Positions 30,981 to 43,284 of a stretch of 64,000 nt of DNA are shown here, piece after piece. The first letter of the stretch is position 1. Every line of letters begins with the position of its first letter. The position numbers and the translations under genes were made by a program. The notes below the pieces were generated by a model. The model saw nothing but the letters and a program-made list of their open reading frames with translations. It was not told the DNA's origin and did no database searches. Source of the DNA: Ampelomyces quisqualis (Eukaryota > Ascomycota > Dothideomycetes > Pleosporales > Phaeosphaeriaceae); contig JAGTXZ010000018.1 of the NCBI GenBank assembly GCA_018398575.1, forward strand, positions 2,108,001 through 2,172,000, written 5' to 3'.

Positions 30981-32964
30981 ATGTCGTTGCTCCAGCACGT
31001 TACCCAGCAAGAAGGCCATGATCGCGAGGAGGCACTAGTCGACCTCTTCCTTCCGCCGATCGACCGACAAAACAATCGGGAACACGCAGCGGAACGCCGC
31101 CTTTCTTTCGAGAGCGCCATCTCAAGCTCGGGTTTCCTGGGCCTGCCTGGCAAGAGCATCAGAAGAGTCATCAGCTACGATGCGATCAAAAAGCCCGATT
31201 TGCCTGTCGCAGGCGAGGAATATGGCGGTCTAACCCCGTACAAGGTATCAGCAGCCAAGCGTGTCGGTCAGTCTTTCCCAATCCAGTAATGTTCAAACCT
31301 CAAACCTGCTGACACAAGCCCTATAGCACAGGTCGCTACTACAGTACTCGCGTGCTGGTTCGCCAGCGGAATCGTGTTTGGCTTTGCTGCGCTTAAACCA
31401 ATTCTTGTCAAAGAAGGCGTCTTCCGAGACTTGTGCACGCAAGAAGAGCTGGACGCGAACGTGGAAAGCTGCTACGAACAGGATTTGAGGCTGAACCTGT
31501 TCTTTTCAATTGCATCGACTACAGCAAATGTATCGGCATTGCCAGTAGGGACCTTGCTTGATCGCTATGGCCCGAAGCTTTGTATCCTTCTTGGCTGTTT
31601 TTGCCTGACTGCAGGAAGCATACTCATGAGCCTTGCTTTTCAGATCGCAGACTTTGATGGCTATACTATTGGCAATTTCTTCCTCGCCCTTGGAGGCACT
31701 TTCATCTTTCTGCCCTCGTTCCAGATTGCTAATGCCTTCCCCAAATATGGAGGCAGCATCGTAGCGCTCGTCACAGGCGCCTTTGATGCATCAGCAGCGG
31801 TCTACCTCTTTTACAGACTTATCTACGAGGCAAGCAACAGAGGCTTCAAGCCCCAAACTTTCTTCCTCGTGTATCTCGTAGTTCCTTTCGCAATCGCCAT
31901 CGCACAACTCACCTTTTTACCCAGCGAAGCGTACAAGACGGCGCCTCAGCTCGAGATGAAGATTCACCGAGCCAAGGATAACATGCGAGATGTGCATTCT
32001 TCAGACGACGAGTTATCCGACGATGAGATGTGGAAGCGGCGAAAAATGCGAAGTGCTCGTCGTCGCCAGGAATTGAGCCAGCTTGACGACTTGGTCGGAG
32101 ATGCACAGTGGCGTAAGAAGCAAGACGAGAAGTTGGAACAGCAACAGGAAGCTTCTGGAGTGTGGGGAGCGCTGCACAACAAGAGTGCAAGAGAGCAAAT
32201 GATGACCCCCTGGTTCATTCTTCTTACTCTTCTCACAGTTCTGCAGATGGTAAGAATGAATCTGTTCATAGCATGTAAGGAATTGGCCATTCTTTGCTGG
32301 AGGACTACGTTCATGCTGACTACACTCAGCGATTCGCGAGCAGTATATTTACATGCTAAACTCAGTCGAGGCGGCTACAAAGATCAATGACTTTTTCGAC
32401 TGGGCTTTACCCATTGGTGGAGTCATCAGCACTCCATTCCTCGGCGCATTGCTTGACAACATTAGCACTTCCGGCGTTCTTCTTATCCTTGTCGTCTTCA
32501 TCACGGCCATTGGTATCGTTGGGTCGATTCCCGCTCTATGGGCCGGCTACGTAAACGTCATCCTCTTCGTTTTCTTCCGCCCATTGTACTACTCGGCCAT
32601 GTCCGACTACGCCACCAAGGTCTTCGGCTTCGCTACATTCGGCCGCGTCTACGGCGCCATAGTCTGTATCTCGGGTCTCGTAAACCTCTCACAAACCGGC
32701 ATCGACGCACTCACCAAGGGCACTTTTGGCGGCAACCCAATCCCTATCAACACATTCCTCACCATCTCGGCGTTCCTGACCGGTACAGCATTGGTCATAT
32801 ATGTCACTGTGCAGGTGTACCGCGTGCGCAAGATGTTGGACCAGGATGATGCCATTACCGTGACCAACACCGACGTCGGCAGCGTCATGGAGAGCCTGCT
32901 CGAAGAAGACGAGGAGAGGAATTACGGCAGTATCCAGCGAGCCAGGCCATCTCGTGAGGTCTAG
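30981..32964 (+). CDS. MFS transporter, FMP42/SLC43-like
   Basis: Three exons: 30981-31266, 31327-32274, 32330-32964; 622 residues. An ~95-residue hydrophilic N-terminus precedes about twelve membrane segments, starting VATTVLACWFASGIVFGFA. The MFS signature LPVGTLLDRYGPKLCILLG follows TM2. A long charged cytosolic loop (about residues 290-380, SDDELSDDEMWKRRKMRSARRR) separates the two halves. The C-terminal half resumes with MVRMNLFIAS-IREQYIYML, typical of yeast Fmp42 and animal SLC43 amino-acid transporters. The fungal proteins probably lie in vacuolar or plasma membrane; the substrate is not known. The second intron donor was chosen to keep the NLFIA-IREQY element intact; an alternative donor after LQM would delete it. 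The MITE-like element lies in the promoter. Confidence 0.88.
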
Positions 32965-33458
32965 CGATCGGATGCATTCGATCGAAATGTCCTTTTTTTT
33001 TCACGAACGCGGCCGCGCATCTCGAAATTCTTTCATTATACTTGTGACATGGATAATTTGTGTACCATGTCACTTTTCAAGTCGGCGTTCTCTTGGAGTT
33101 CCTTCCACTCAATGCGCCAATACCCAAGCGTTCCATCAATTTTCTGCATCAAGGGAGCGAGCGAGCGCATTGGAAAAGTAGTATCATTGTGTCAAGCGAC
33201 GTGCCCAAAATTGGTAGAGAATAAAATGCCCTTGATAAATTTTCCCATCGTTGGTAGCTGGGAAGCTCGAGAAGCGAACCAGATAATTCTCAGTGCTCGT
33301 TTTGCCGATCCTAAACCTCTGCCCTCGTTTTCAAGGAAAGCCCCCCCCCTCCCCCTCGAAATAAAAAAATCCCAAGTAAAACCCACACCCTCTCCAAGGG
33401 GGGAAAAGGAAAATCTTCTTTCGAAACCCCCACACTTCCATCCCAGTCCTTCTCACGC
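32965..33458. other. Intergenic between convergent genes
   Basis: About 490 bp holding the 3' ends of the transporter and YSH1. Contains poly-T (32993-33000) and C-rich tracts; no gene. Confidence 0.45.
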
Positions 33459-36439
33459 TCACGACCACAACCCACTAACCGTCTCGACCCCCCTCTCCAC
33501 CACAGCCTTGACCCGCGCCCTCAACGGATTACTCGCACACTCGACGTCGAGATCCTCGAGCCAGACTTTAGCCACCAACTTGTCGAAGCGAATCTCGATG
33601 CCTGGGACGGGAATGCCCAGATTATGCAGCCTCTTGAGCTCGGCATTATCGTGTGGCGAGAGCGCAGGCGAGGGAGTGAGGTCGGGCGAAGCGGCGACAG
33701 AATACGTATCTGTGTCTGTGTCGGACTCTGCGGGAGGGGGAGACGGGGTAGTGGAGGTGGAGTTTCGAGGGAGAGGAATGGGGTGGACGGCGTCTTGGCC
33801 GAATTGTGCTTCGAGGAAGAGACACAAGCGCGCGAGGCGAGTTGCTGGGTCGGGTGTGCGGTGGGGATGGGGTGTTTTGAAGCGGTGAGAGAGGTGGGCG
33901 GAGTGTTGGTCTGGTTCGGCGTGGGGATGGGAGTGGGTTTTGGAGGATTCTGCGCAGCGGTGTTAGTCTGGTTGGTTATGGTAGGAAAAATTGGGGGGAG
34001 AGAAACGTACGTTTTACGGCCGCAGGTGAAGATTCGACCGTGAATAGGACGGCTAAAACAGCGTCTGCGATGCCGTCGTTAATGACGTTTCCTTCCCATT
34101 CGACTTCGACGCGTCCGCCGTCTTTGACGAGGACGTTGACGCAGTCCATGACTGTGAATGTGGTTTCTGTGCGGTTCACTTCCTCATCAGCAGCGTCGTG
34201 GACGTCGTTGCCGTTGACTTTGCTCTCTTTGCCGTCGATGTTCATATCGGTCACTTGGTTTTCCTTGATGGCGCCGAATGTGCCTTCAAGCGCCCATCGA
34301 ATCAGGTCGATACCAGCAGCGGAAAGTGTGAGGTGCTGACGACAGAGAATTGTGGTGGTTGTCAGACCAGCGTATTCTTTGAGATCTTCGGGCGCCATGA
34401 GGGAGATTTTGAAGTCGTTTTGGATTAGTACGCCACTGATCATCTCCACCTTGTTTTCCTCGTATACTGCTTCTACCTCGTCGCCGTTTGTGTCCAGCGA
34501 GCGTGGCAGAGGTGGCGCGATTGAAGCGAGCTTTCCAACGACTTTTGCCACTTTGTCGGTTTTGAAGGGAATGCGCAGTTCTTCGCAGTTTGCGGGTGAG
34601 TAGATCTTGGTTGGAACGGTCTTCTGGGCGTTGAAGGAGAGAAGCTTGGACTTTAGGCGGGTCATGTTACCCTTCTCACCGTGGACGAGAATCTGAGTAA
34701 TACTGTTAGCTCATTGAGGTGAACACGAGGAGGGCGGCACTCACAACAACAGGCGCGGCAACCTCCTGCACGAATTCCATATTCTCCTTTCCATCAACAT
34801 GAGCCGCAAAGCTGTACTCTTGAACTGTGCATCGCCGTGGAATCATGCTTTGCTCGTTCTCTCTTTGACCTGGCCGTCTCGCTGCATTTGCAGACCGCGT
34901 CATGATGGCAGGTATCTGATCTGGCTCATGCACAATCTGCTTTGCCATGGTACCTTCAACAGAATAACCCGTGATGATGACCCCATTGCGTGGATCCGGT
35001 GCCCATCGCTCGAGAAGTTCACGTGATGTACCAGACTGCATCATACCGGGTGATGCAAGCATGACACATGCGCCTAGATCCTGAAACTTGTCCACGCTCT
35101 TCAGCGACCGGACGAAGCGGAAATCCCATGCACCACGACGTCCCGTGTCGCCGTCTGCTTGTGCTTCATTCATGCGCTCTGCAAACAAGCGCTTGATGTT
35201 GTCGTTCATAGCGCTGAGGTAAGTTTGGTAGACTTGCATACACCGCCTTGCAAGACTGGAGTTGTAGTAAATGGGTATCTTTTGATACTGTTCATGTTTG
35301 GTCCAGTACTCATCGAGAATGAGAAGTAGTTCTTGAGCACGGCCAAGTGCAAAGACGGGAAGCAGGGCGCGACCACCGCGATTCAGGACGTCAGTGATTG
35401 ACTTCATGAGCTGGGCTTCTCGCTCGACACGTGGCGTATGGGTAGAAATACCAAAGGTAGACTCGGTAATGAGCACATCGACCTTGACGCCGGCGGGCGC
35501 GGTTGCAGAAACCAGATGTCGATCGTCCTCTCGCGAGTAGTCGCCAGTGAACAGAATCTTGAGCCCAGCAATCTCCATGAGGAACATGGCGGCTCCTAGG
35601 ACGTGCCCGGCAGGGTATGGTGTGATGCGAATACCGGAAACGGTGTGCGTGGTGTAGAAGTCGATGGCCTCGATCATGGGAAATGTGTTGAGATGGTCGG
35701 CTTCGGTGTACATTTGGATTTTCGTCTCCGAAGAGCTTGACATGTTGCCGACACGGACCGAGTCTTGGATGAGCCATTTATAGATGGCTTTTGTTGGATG
35801 TGTCATGAAGACTCGACCCTTGAAGTTGGTCTTTGCAAGCACGTAGGGCAGCGATGCAGCATGGTCGACGTGGAAACTAGCTCAAGTCAGTATGCACGTT
35901 TGCGGTGATGGAGCAGGGGAGGAGATGGAATGCCCGCGCGCCATCAAGTACAATGTCGGGGAAAGGCACATCACCGGGGTCGGGCTGATAGAATGCAAAT
36001 AATATTCCATTGATTCTGATATACAAGGTGATGCTGAGCTGGCGGTGCTATGCGCGCATGCACAGCGCGACCACGGTGATGCGCCGTGTTCCCTCCACCA
36101 CTATACTGAAGCTGAGAGGCAGAAGATGCAAGTACATACTGTGATATTAGCAGCACGTCTACTGTGCTGAGATCGAACTCGTCGTAGAAAGGCATTGCGG
36201 ACAGGCCTTCGTAGGCAGGATGCATACCGGCGTCGAGCTATGCCGCGTCAGCATGTGGCATTGTGGCGTGGCTGGTCTGCGGGACGCACCATGACTGTCT
36301 TGCCCTTGTACTGGAGGATGTGACAAGAGCGGCCGACCTCGTTGCCTCCCCCCAAGCAGAGAAACATGAGCTCGTCGGACGCGTCTACGGGATCCTCGTC
36401 GTCTGGCGCCAGTGCGGCGAGCTTCCTCTTGGCGGCCAT
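33459..36439 (-). CDS. YSH1: mRNA 3'-end processing endonuclease Ysh1 (CPSF-73)
   Basis: Five exons on the minus strand: 36290-36439, 36140-36237, 34745-35876, 34011-34692, 33459-33949; 850 residues. Begins MAAKRKLAAL, then ELMFLCLGGGNEVGRSCHIL, the metallo-beta-lactamase start. The zinc-binding HxHxDH motif is HFHVDH (83-88), its first His split across the exon 2/3 junction. Further landmarks: ITPYPAGHVLGAAMF, LFTGDYSREDDRHL, ITESTFG, the beta-CASP part with LPVFALGRAQELLLILDEYW, ASPGMMQSGTSRELLE, GYSVEGTMAK and, after the CTD boundary, the CPSF73 C-terminal domain with VWLEDLDVECAS. This is the nuclease that cuts pre-mRNA before polyadenylation. All exon phases agree. One intron of 263 nt (35877-36139) is far longer than the other three (52-61 nt). 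Confidence 0.93.
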
Positions 36440-36816
36440 ATTGGCAGGAAGTGTGACACGTGCGCAGGCTGCTGAGGCCGGCGAGGGCAGAGAGGTGACC
36501 AAGGCGAGGGGCGGAGGGCGGGAGGAGAGGTTGAACGGGCGCGGCTTGTCTTTGTTGCGCGCGCGACTGCCAAGCCCCGAGTCTGTGCGGCGTCGTTATG
36601 CCCAGTGCCCAGTGCCTGGTGCCTACTCCTCCTCTTCCTTACACCGAGACACGCCAAACATCCACGCGCCCAACCGCCCGCCCCGCCCTGCGCCTGCCCG
36701 AGAGCCCCCCCACCCCCTCCTCCATCGCCAGACCGCCTGTGTCGAGTGGAGCCGTTGCCGGATGACGCGCCGATAAAGTCGAGCCTGCGCACGCCCTCCG
36801 GGGACAGCTGCCCACC
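36440..36816. promoter_or_regulatory. Divergent promoter YSH1/TAF4
   Basis: 377 bp separate the start codons. GC-rich without a TATA box. Includes the repeated words cagtgcccagtgcctg near 36603. Confidence 0.5.
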
Positions 36817-38794
36817 ATGGCCCACCCGCACTACAACCACCAGCAGTACCCGCCGCCCCATGGCCAGCAGCCGCCGCCGCCCGTGCAGACGCAGAACCTG
36901 CATCCCTACCCACAGCAGCGCGCATTCTCGCCGCCGCCGTACCAGCAGTCGCCCACCGCCATGTCGCCGAACATGGGCCACGGCATCCCCCCCGCAAAGC
37001 GACAGCGACTGTCGCCGAACCCGCCCTCGCCCGCGCCGTACCAGTCCCCCTTTGCCACCTCGCCGTTCCCGCCGTCGCAGCCGCAGTCGCCGTATGGCAT
37101 GTCGCCACAGTACTCGTCTGGCCCTCTCTCCGTGCCCGCGTCGCCCGCGACGCAGCAGCCTCCGCCCTTCCACCAGCCACAGGCCTACCCGCACCCCAAC
37201 GGCACGCAGCAGCCCGGCACCCAGGGGTCTATGCCGCCGCCGAAAATGCCCTACAGCAAGGCGCAGGACGACGCCGAGCTTGAAAAGCCGAATGGGCGCG
37301 ACTCGGACGTGAACAATCTCAGCGACGTCCTCAGCGGTACCATTGTCGACTTGCGCGCCGAGGAAGATTTGTTGCTGCACAGCTATGGCAACCGGAACTA
37401 CGGAGCATCCTTCAACTCCCAGACCTCGGGCTCGACCGCTACGCCCAGCACAAGCTTCAACAGCTGGAGCCAGCAAAGCAGCCGCGGTGCATTCCAGGGA
37501 TCCGGTCCTCTGGCTTCGAGCTTGACGCAGGAGCAACACGAGGCAGAGTTCCTCAGGAAGCACGAGCAGGCCGCCCGGATACTCAACGAGTCCGCGCAGC
37601 AGCCCCTCACGGACCCCTTCCTAGCCGCTAATGTTCTCCGACATCGCATAGCGAAACGCGCCTACGAAAGCGGTATTCAAGTCAACGTAGATGGTCTGTT
37701 CGACAAGATTCCAGAGAAGACACCACGAGACAGCACACGCACAACCCACGCAGGCGCAAATGGAGAGCAGGTTGTAGGATTGGAGGCTGCCAGCTTGCTG
37801 AACCAGACTGCGCCGCTCGTCGAAATCCTCTCGCTGATAACTTTGGCCGCTGAGGACCGCATACGGGCTATAGTCGAAGATGCCTTTGCCCTTAGCCAGG
37901 GTCGTCAGCACACATCTCACGGTGTTATTCCACCTCAACTTGTCGATATTGCAGCGGTGGATAAGAACGCTGAAACCAAAATGGTTCCTCCAGTCAACAT
38001 CTTGAGAACTCCATGGGAAGCGCCCGACAGTGCAATCAGCCCTGGTATGAAAGCGAGCAAGCGTATGTGGCTTTCCAATGCGCGCCAAGTAGCTGCTAAC
38101 ATGAGTAGAACCACCAAATGCTGCGCGACTTCCTACACCACCCACAGAACCGCCCCTCGAACCCCAGCGAACCTACCAAAATTTTAATCATGTTGCAAAT
38201 GCACTCAAGCGGAAAGTCGTCGATGATGAGAGATACGAGAAGCTACGACTGCAAAAACGACAAAAGCGGCAACAAGGCACCACAACCACACCGTCAGAGA
38301 TGCCCGCTTTGACTCTACCTCCACCAGATAAGATGACGAAGAAGGACAAGGATGCTTTGAAGAAGCAAAACCAGACCGACGACGTCCTCCATCGCAAAGC
38401 CAATGAGACTGCCAGTATGGCGCTTGGCTTCGGCAAAAAGAAGAAGTACTCTTGGATGACTGGCGGAGGCGGGGCCGGGGGCGTTGGTGCAGGCGGTGGT
38501 TCTGGTGCGGCAACACCCCGTTCAAATGCGGCTCCTGGCGGTAGCGGTACAGCTACGCCTGCGGTACCTACCACCGAAAAGGCGCTCCAGGGTAGGAGGC
38601 GCACATTTGGCGCTGATATCGAAAACACGGAAATCGGAGCGAAGATACAAATCCGCGACCTGGTGCACGTTCTGGAACACGACGGCAGAGAGAAGAAGAC
38701 GCTCTCGTTGATGCTAGCGCGCCTGAAGAATACCGAAAAAGACGAAAAGAGGGCAGAGTTCGACCGGAGACTTCCGGCTGCGGCAGGCCGGTAG
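36817..38794 (+). CDS. TAF4: TFIID subunit TAF4
   Basis: Two exons (36817-38062 and 38109-38794; intron 46 nt with branch site gctgctaac), 643 residues. The first ~150 residues are Pro/Gln/His-rich and disordered. The conserved part starts about residue 165 (DVNNLSDVLSGTIVDLRAEEDLLL), continues with PFLAANVLRHRIAKRAYESGI, LLNQTAPLVEILSLITLAAEDRIRAIVEDAFAL (histone-fold side) and ends with IRDLVHVLEHDGREKKTLSLMLARLKN. These are TAF4 C-terminal domain landmarks. TAF4 pairs with TAF12 in the TFIID core and supports RNA polymerase II pre-initiation complex assembly. The start ATG sits in 'cccaccatgg', a good Kozak context. A Gly-rich insert (TGGGGAGGVGAGGGSGA) at about 530 is probably a flexible linker. 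Confidence 0.9.
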
Positions 38795-39372
38795 CCTTGC
38801 GCAACACTACCACGGACGGAACCAACGGTCCCCATGGATTCTCGTCAAAATTGATTTGAGACTTGCAGCGAATGAAAAGGCTCATTCCGCGATCGATGAC
38901 GTCGACACTCGGTGCGCTTTATTCTCTTTCATTGTTTTCATATTATGAGATGGCTACATTTTCAGCCAGGGATAGCGCTGGCATTTTGCGGCTTTGTTCT
39001 CCTGCTTCTTTCCTTGAAGGGGCCAAAGGGAAATTGTACTTTCCTACTACTACTACTACTACTACTGGCTTTCCACTGCATCATATCCCAAGCGCTGGGA
39101 TTACCAGGGGCTTTTCCTTTTGTGGATCTTGGTCGCAAAAGTTGGTGATTAAGGCATCATAGCGTTGGTGCAAGGACGTGGAATAAGAATAATACATTTA
39201 TCCGTATGAACTCGGAGTTCTGTGATGATGATGATGCGTGAAAGTTTGGATGGTGATGTATGATGAGCAGTTTTATACGTGCAGGATAAACCGTGTACAT
39301 GTTGAATGTCCTACTGTGTACGATTTTTGATACTCGTGCGCCCTACGTTACCCTCCTTTTTCATTCCCGAGT
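38795..39372. other. Intergenic with (CTA)n microsatellite
   Basis: About 580 bp between convergent genes; holds a perfect trinucleotide run at 39044-39066 and a T-rich 3' region. No gene seen. Confidence 0.5.
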
Positions 39373-39957
39373 CTACTTGTTCTCAGCAATATCCTCGATA
39401 TACTCTGGCCCATCTCCCACATGCGTCCCTTGAACAGCTAGGACGCGGTGGCCAGTCCTTGTCCACGCGTCGTCCGTCTTGACAACAACAACCACATCCT
39501 TACTATCCTTTCTCTCATGCAATTCCTCGGCCCTGGCCCTGGCCTTGTCGCCCGCCCCCACCGCCTCCGTAACCCGCCCCTCCCTCTCCCTCTCCCTCTC
39601 CAAATTCTCAATCCGCTCCATCTCCATCTCCATCTGCGCCTCCTCCCAATCCCCCCTCCACAGATGCATGTCGTCGCCGCCGTCGTCGTCGTCGCACTTT
39701 TCAATGGCCCAGTGGTACACGCCCTCGCCGCGCGACAAGCGCATGAGCTTTTCAAAAGCGCGGTCGCGGCCTTGCGGGGTGCACAAGGGGTGTTCGTTGC
39801 GTTCTGCGCGGCGCATGTTTTCGAGGTGTGTGAAGGAGCGGAAGGAGCGGCGGAGCTGGTCGGTAGGGGAGACGGGGCGCGCGGGGGCCCAGGGGTTGTC
39901 GTAGGAGGCGAAGGAGTTGGGTTTGGAGCGGGCTTGGCGGATGAAGGGGAAGGGCAT
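39373..39957 (-). CDS. Hypothetical protein, charged
   Basis: Single exon of 194 residues from MPFPFIRQARSKPNSF, which looks like the natural start. An upstream in-frame ATG at 40101 would add 48 residues encoded partly by a (TGA)7 microsatellite (40002-40022, read as an isoleucine run), so I rejected it. Residues 20-75 are the most protein-like (SYDNPWAPARPVSPTDQLRRSF, NEHPLCTPQGRDRAFEKLMRLSRGEGVYHWAIEKC). The middle is acidic (DDDDGGDD), followed by a charged helix with repeated EMEM and EREREREG. No signal or membrane segment. Function unknown. Confidence 0.6.
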   Translation of the reverse strand: MPFPFIRQARSKPNSFASYDNPWAPARPVSPTDQLRRSFRSFTHLENMRRAERNEHPLCTPQGRDRAFEKLMRLSRGEGVYHWAIEKCDDDDGGDDMHLWRGDWEEAQMEMEMERIENLEREREREGRVTEAVGAGDKARARAEELHERKDSKDVVVVVKTDDAWTRTGHRVLAVQGTHVGDGPEYIEDIAENK

Positions 39958-40878
39958 TGTGGGGTTGGGTGCTTGTTGTTGTTTGTGGGAGGGGGTGGTG
40001 GTGATGATGATGATGATGATGAACTTGCTCGTTATTGACTTTTGACTTTGTGGATCTTGGGGAATTCTGATGGGGACGAGAGGAATGAGACGGAGCTTCA
40101 TGGGATGAGGGAAAGAGGATTGAATCTTGACAAGTGGTGCAAAATCGGAGCGTCATGTGTCGAGTGACTGGAACTGGCTTCGTGAAGATTTCATGGTACA
40201 ATTACGTCGAGCGTCCAGTTACCAACATGGCCATGGAGCGTTCATGTGATGCGGCCCGGCCTCATGCGTTGTTCGCGGACTCTGGTCTACACATTGTTGT
40301 TTCGTGTTTCATCGTTCTTCCAAACGACGTGTTCTGCGTTTGTCACGATCAAAAAGTCGTTCTTGCCGGGTGTGGTCGTCCGCAAGCTCGTGAGATGGTG
40401 AGACACTGGAAGGTCAGTGCAACCCGCCCTTTTCGTATATGCGAAGTTTGGTCCTCTACCTCTTCGGTTGGCTTTAGGTGATGCACATGCTCCTACACTA
40501 CCGAGATAAGCTTGGAGGGGTTGTTGAGCAAGCACGGCAGACCTTACTCGACGAGATGAACGGGTGCCTCGCGGCGCTGAGGTGAGCAAGGCCCAGGGTG
40601 CACCCGTTCGGCACCGGGTGTCCTCGAGGATGATCGCTGGAGACCACACGTTCGTTTTCTGGTGGCACGTGGCGCGAATCGGGAGTGCAACTCGCAGGCG
40701 TGCATCCGCCAGAACTCTGGGAGGGTTTGCGGGCTCGAGTTGCAGGGCGAAGAGGTCAAAGGCAGCCCTCAGCCTTGTCCGGCGCCCAGCGTTGGATCGC
40801 ATTGTCAGCCGCAGCAGCTGGCCCAATTGACTTGACAACCCCCCACCCATAGCCCCCCGGCTCTCCTCTGCCCAACTG
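39958..40878. other. Intergenic / divergent promoter
   Basis: About 920 bp including the (TGA)7 microsatellite at 40002-40022. The long minus-strand frame at 40287-41162 overlaps the Hsp70 5' part and is judged a shadow. No gene supported. Confidence 0.45.
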
Positions 40879-43284
40879 ATGAATTCCATGAATGCCCGTT
40901 TCAAGAACCTCGTGGGCTCGAAACGCAAGAGTTCAGCTGGGAACCCGTCCTCGACCTCGCAGGGCAGCATCGCCCCCGCCGGACAGCAAAGACCGACGTC
41001 GCTCTCGCCGCAGGCCTCGAATTCCAGCAGCTCGTCGCTCCCCATGAACCAGCAGAACCCGCTGGGCCGCCCGCCCTCGTACACCTTCGCGCAGTCTGGC
41101 GGCCTCGGAGCCCCCAACCCGCAGCATGGCCGCCCCGCAAGTCCGCTGCCACCCCTCAACACGGGCGCGCCGGGAGGCTACCCTCCGCAGCCGCCCATGG
41201 GCTACCCTCCGCAGGCTGGACCGCCGGGATATCCACCCCAACCACCGGCCGGGCAGTATCCCGGCCAGGCGTACGGTGCACCGCCGCCGAACCCAGGAGC
41301 ACCCATGGGCGCGCCCGCGCAGCAGTACAGGCCGCCGGGCATGGCAGAAGTCGCTGGCGAAGGCCGCTCCAAGGCGCAACTGATCGTCGGCATTGATTTT
41401 GTGCGTGTCGCCCCGTCTCACGCCCACGTGGCGCAGCTGCTGATGGAGCTCTAGGGCACTACCTTTTCCGGCGTCGCCTTCGCCTTCGCAACCAACACCG
41501 AGGCCAAGGAGGACATCATCACCGAGTGGCCTGGCGCTGGCAACCAGACAAAGCAAAAGGTAGGCCACGCCTTGTCCCGCTCGTGGCGTCTCAGACTGAT
41601 CCGCAAATAGATCCCCACCGTGCTCTACTACGACCAATACCAGAAGGTCGTAGGATGGGGACCGGATATCGCCGACGCGCTGGCGCCCACCGGATACCCG
41701 AAGCCTGGCGTGCAAAAGGTCGAGTGGTTCAAGCTGCAGCTCATGCTTTCCGGCAACACATACATCGACCCCATCAACCTGCCTCCTCTACCGCCGGGCA
41801 AGTCGGAGATCGATGTGGCGGCCGATTACCTCTTCCATCTGCGGCAGGCGATGCGAAACCAACTGCAAAAGACACTAGGGGAGGTGTTCAATCGAGAAGA
41901 GCGCAACATCAGGTACTACCTGACCGTACCTGCTATTTGGAACGATGCTGGCAAGGCTGCAACCCGTGCCGCAGCCATCCAGGCTGGTTTTCTGCGGGAC
42001 GAGAACGACAACCGATTGACGCTCATCACTGAACCAGAAGCGGCTGCCATGTTCTGCTCAAAGACCGGTCTCCTCCATCTCAAGATCCACGACGCTGTTC
42101 TGATTGTCGATTGTGGAGGTGGTACCGTCGATTTGATCGCTTACGAAGTCGAGGAGGAGCAACCATTCTCCGTGGCTGAATGCACTGCGGGATCTGGGGA
42201 TTCTTGTGGTTCGACCGCCCTCAACCGTAATTTCTCCAATATTTTACGCGCAAAGATCAGAAAAATGAAACTACCGGACGGTTCGAAGACTGCTGGCAAA
42301 GTATACGCAAAGTGTATCATGGACTTCGAGAACAGGATAAAGGCCGACTTCCGAAACAATGGTCAAAAATGGGCTGTCGATGTTGGTATCGAGGCCGAGT
42401 ACCCCGAGGCCGGTATTGAGGAGGGATACATGACCTTCACAAACGAGGAAATCTTGCAGTGCTTCGAACCCGTCGTCAACCGGATCTTGGAACTCGTCAG
42501 GAATCAGATCATTGCTATTCAGGCACAAAACAGGTTATTACAGGTGAGTCCATATCCTATTTGGGTCACACGCAACAATACTAACAAGCCTAGAACGTAC
42601 TTGTTGTTGGTGGATTCGGTGCATCAGAGTACCTCTTCCAACAGATCAAACTCCACGTGCCACCTCAATTCCAGTCCAAGGTCGTCCGACCCATGGATTC
42701 GGTCGCTGCCATTGTCAAAGGTGCCGTCACTGCCGGTATCACAGAACGAATTGTCACCCACCGCGTCGCTCGTCGGCATTACCTCATGGCGACTCTCCAG
42801 CCATTCAAGGAGGGTCATCACCCAGAACAGTACCGTGTCCCATCCCTAGACGGAAAGGACCGATGCAAGTACACTCGCCAGATCTTCGTGCAAAAAGGTC
42901 AGCGTGTCAAGATTGGCGAGCCTGTCAAGGTCTCTTTCTTCCGACAAGTCGCGCCCGGAGCCACACTCATGTACGAGGATATCCTATACGCCTGTGACGA
43001 CGACGTTTGCCCCGAATACACCAAGGATCCTCGTAAGTCTGTCCCATTCTACCAGCCATACCACAATCTCTAACAAGTTTGTAGGCATCAAGGAAGTCGT
43101 CACTCTTACCTCTGACCTTTCACGGAAGAACCTCGAAAAAGACTTTGAACGCATGGACACTCCCCAAGGCACCTTCTACCGCGTCTACTTTGACATTTAC
43201 CTCACTCTCGACGGATCCGAATTCAATGCTGAACTTGTTTGCCAAGGAGAAGTCATGGGTCGTTGCACAGCTCGATTTAGGTAG
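40879..43284 (+). CDS. HSPA12-like Hsp70 family protein
   Basis: Five exons: 40879-41400, 41455-41559, 41611-42543, 42594-43032, 43085-43284; 732 residues. The ATPase phosphate-1 motif is assembled across intron 1 (IVGIDF + GTTFSGVAFAF). Phosphate-2 is LIVDCGGGTVDLIAYEV and the adenosine motif is VLVVGGFGASEYL at the start of exon 4. The spacing and the lack of a canonical substrate-binding domain fit the divergent HSPA12-type actin/Hsp70 ATPases that are abundant in filamentous fungi. The first ~165 residues are Pro/Gly/Tyr/Gln-rich (GYPPQPPMGYPPQAGPPGYP), disordered and prion-like in composition, and unlike classical Hsp70. The role is unknown; binding of ATP is inferred from motifs. The first intron contains in-frame stops, confirming it must be removed. 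Confidence 0.88.

Noticed and set aside
36385..37563. 392-codon minus-strand frame opposite TAF4
   Set aside because: Arg/Gly/Ala-rich translation with no domain; it is the complement of the Pro/Gln-rich TAF4 N-terminus, a composition effect.
40287..41162. 291-codon minus-strand frame at the Hsp70 5' end
   Set aside because: Overlaps the first Hsp70 exon; biased composition, no domain.
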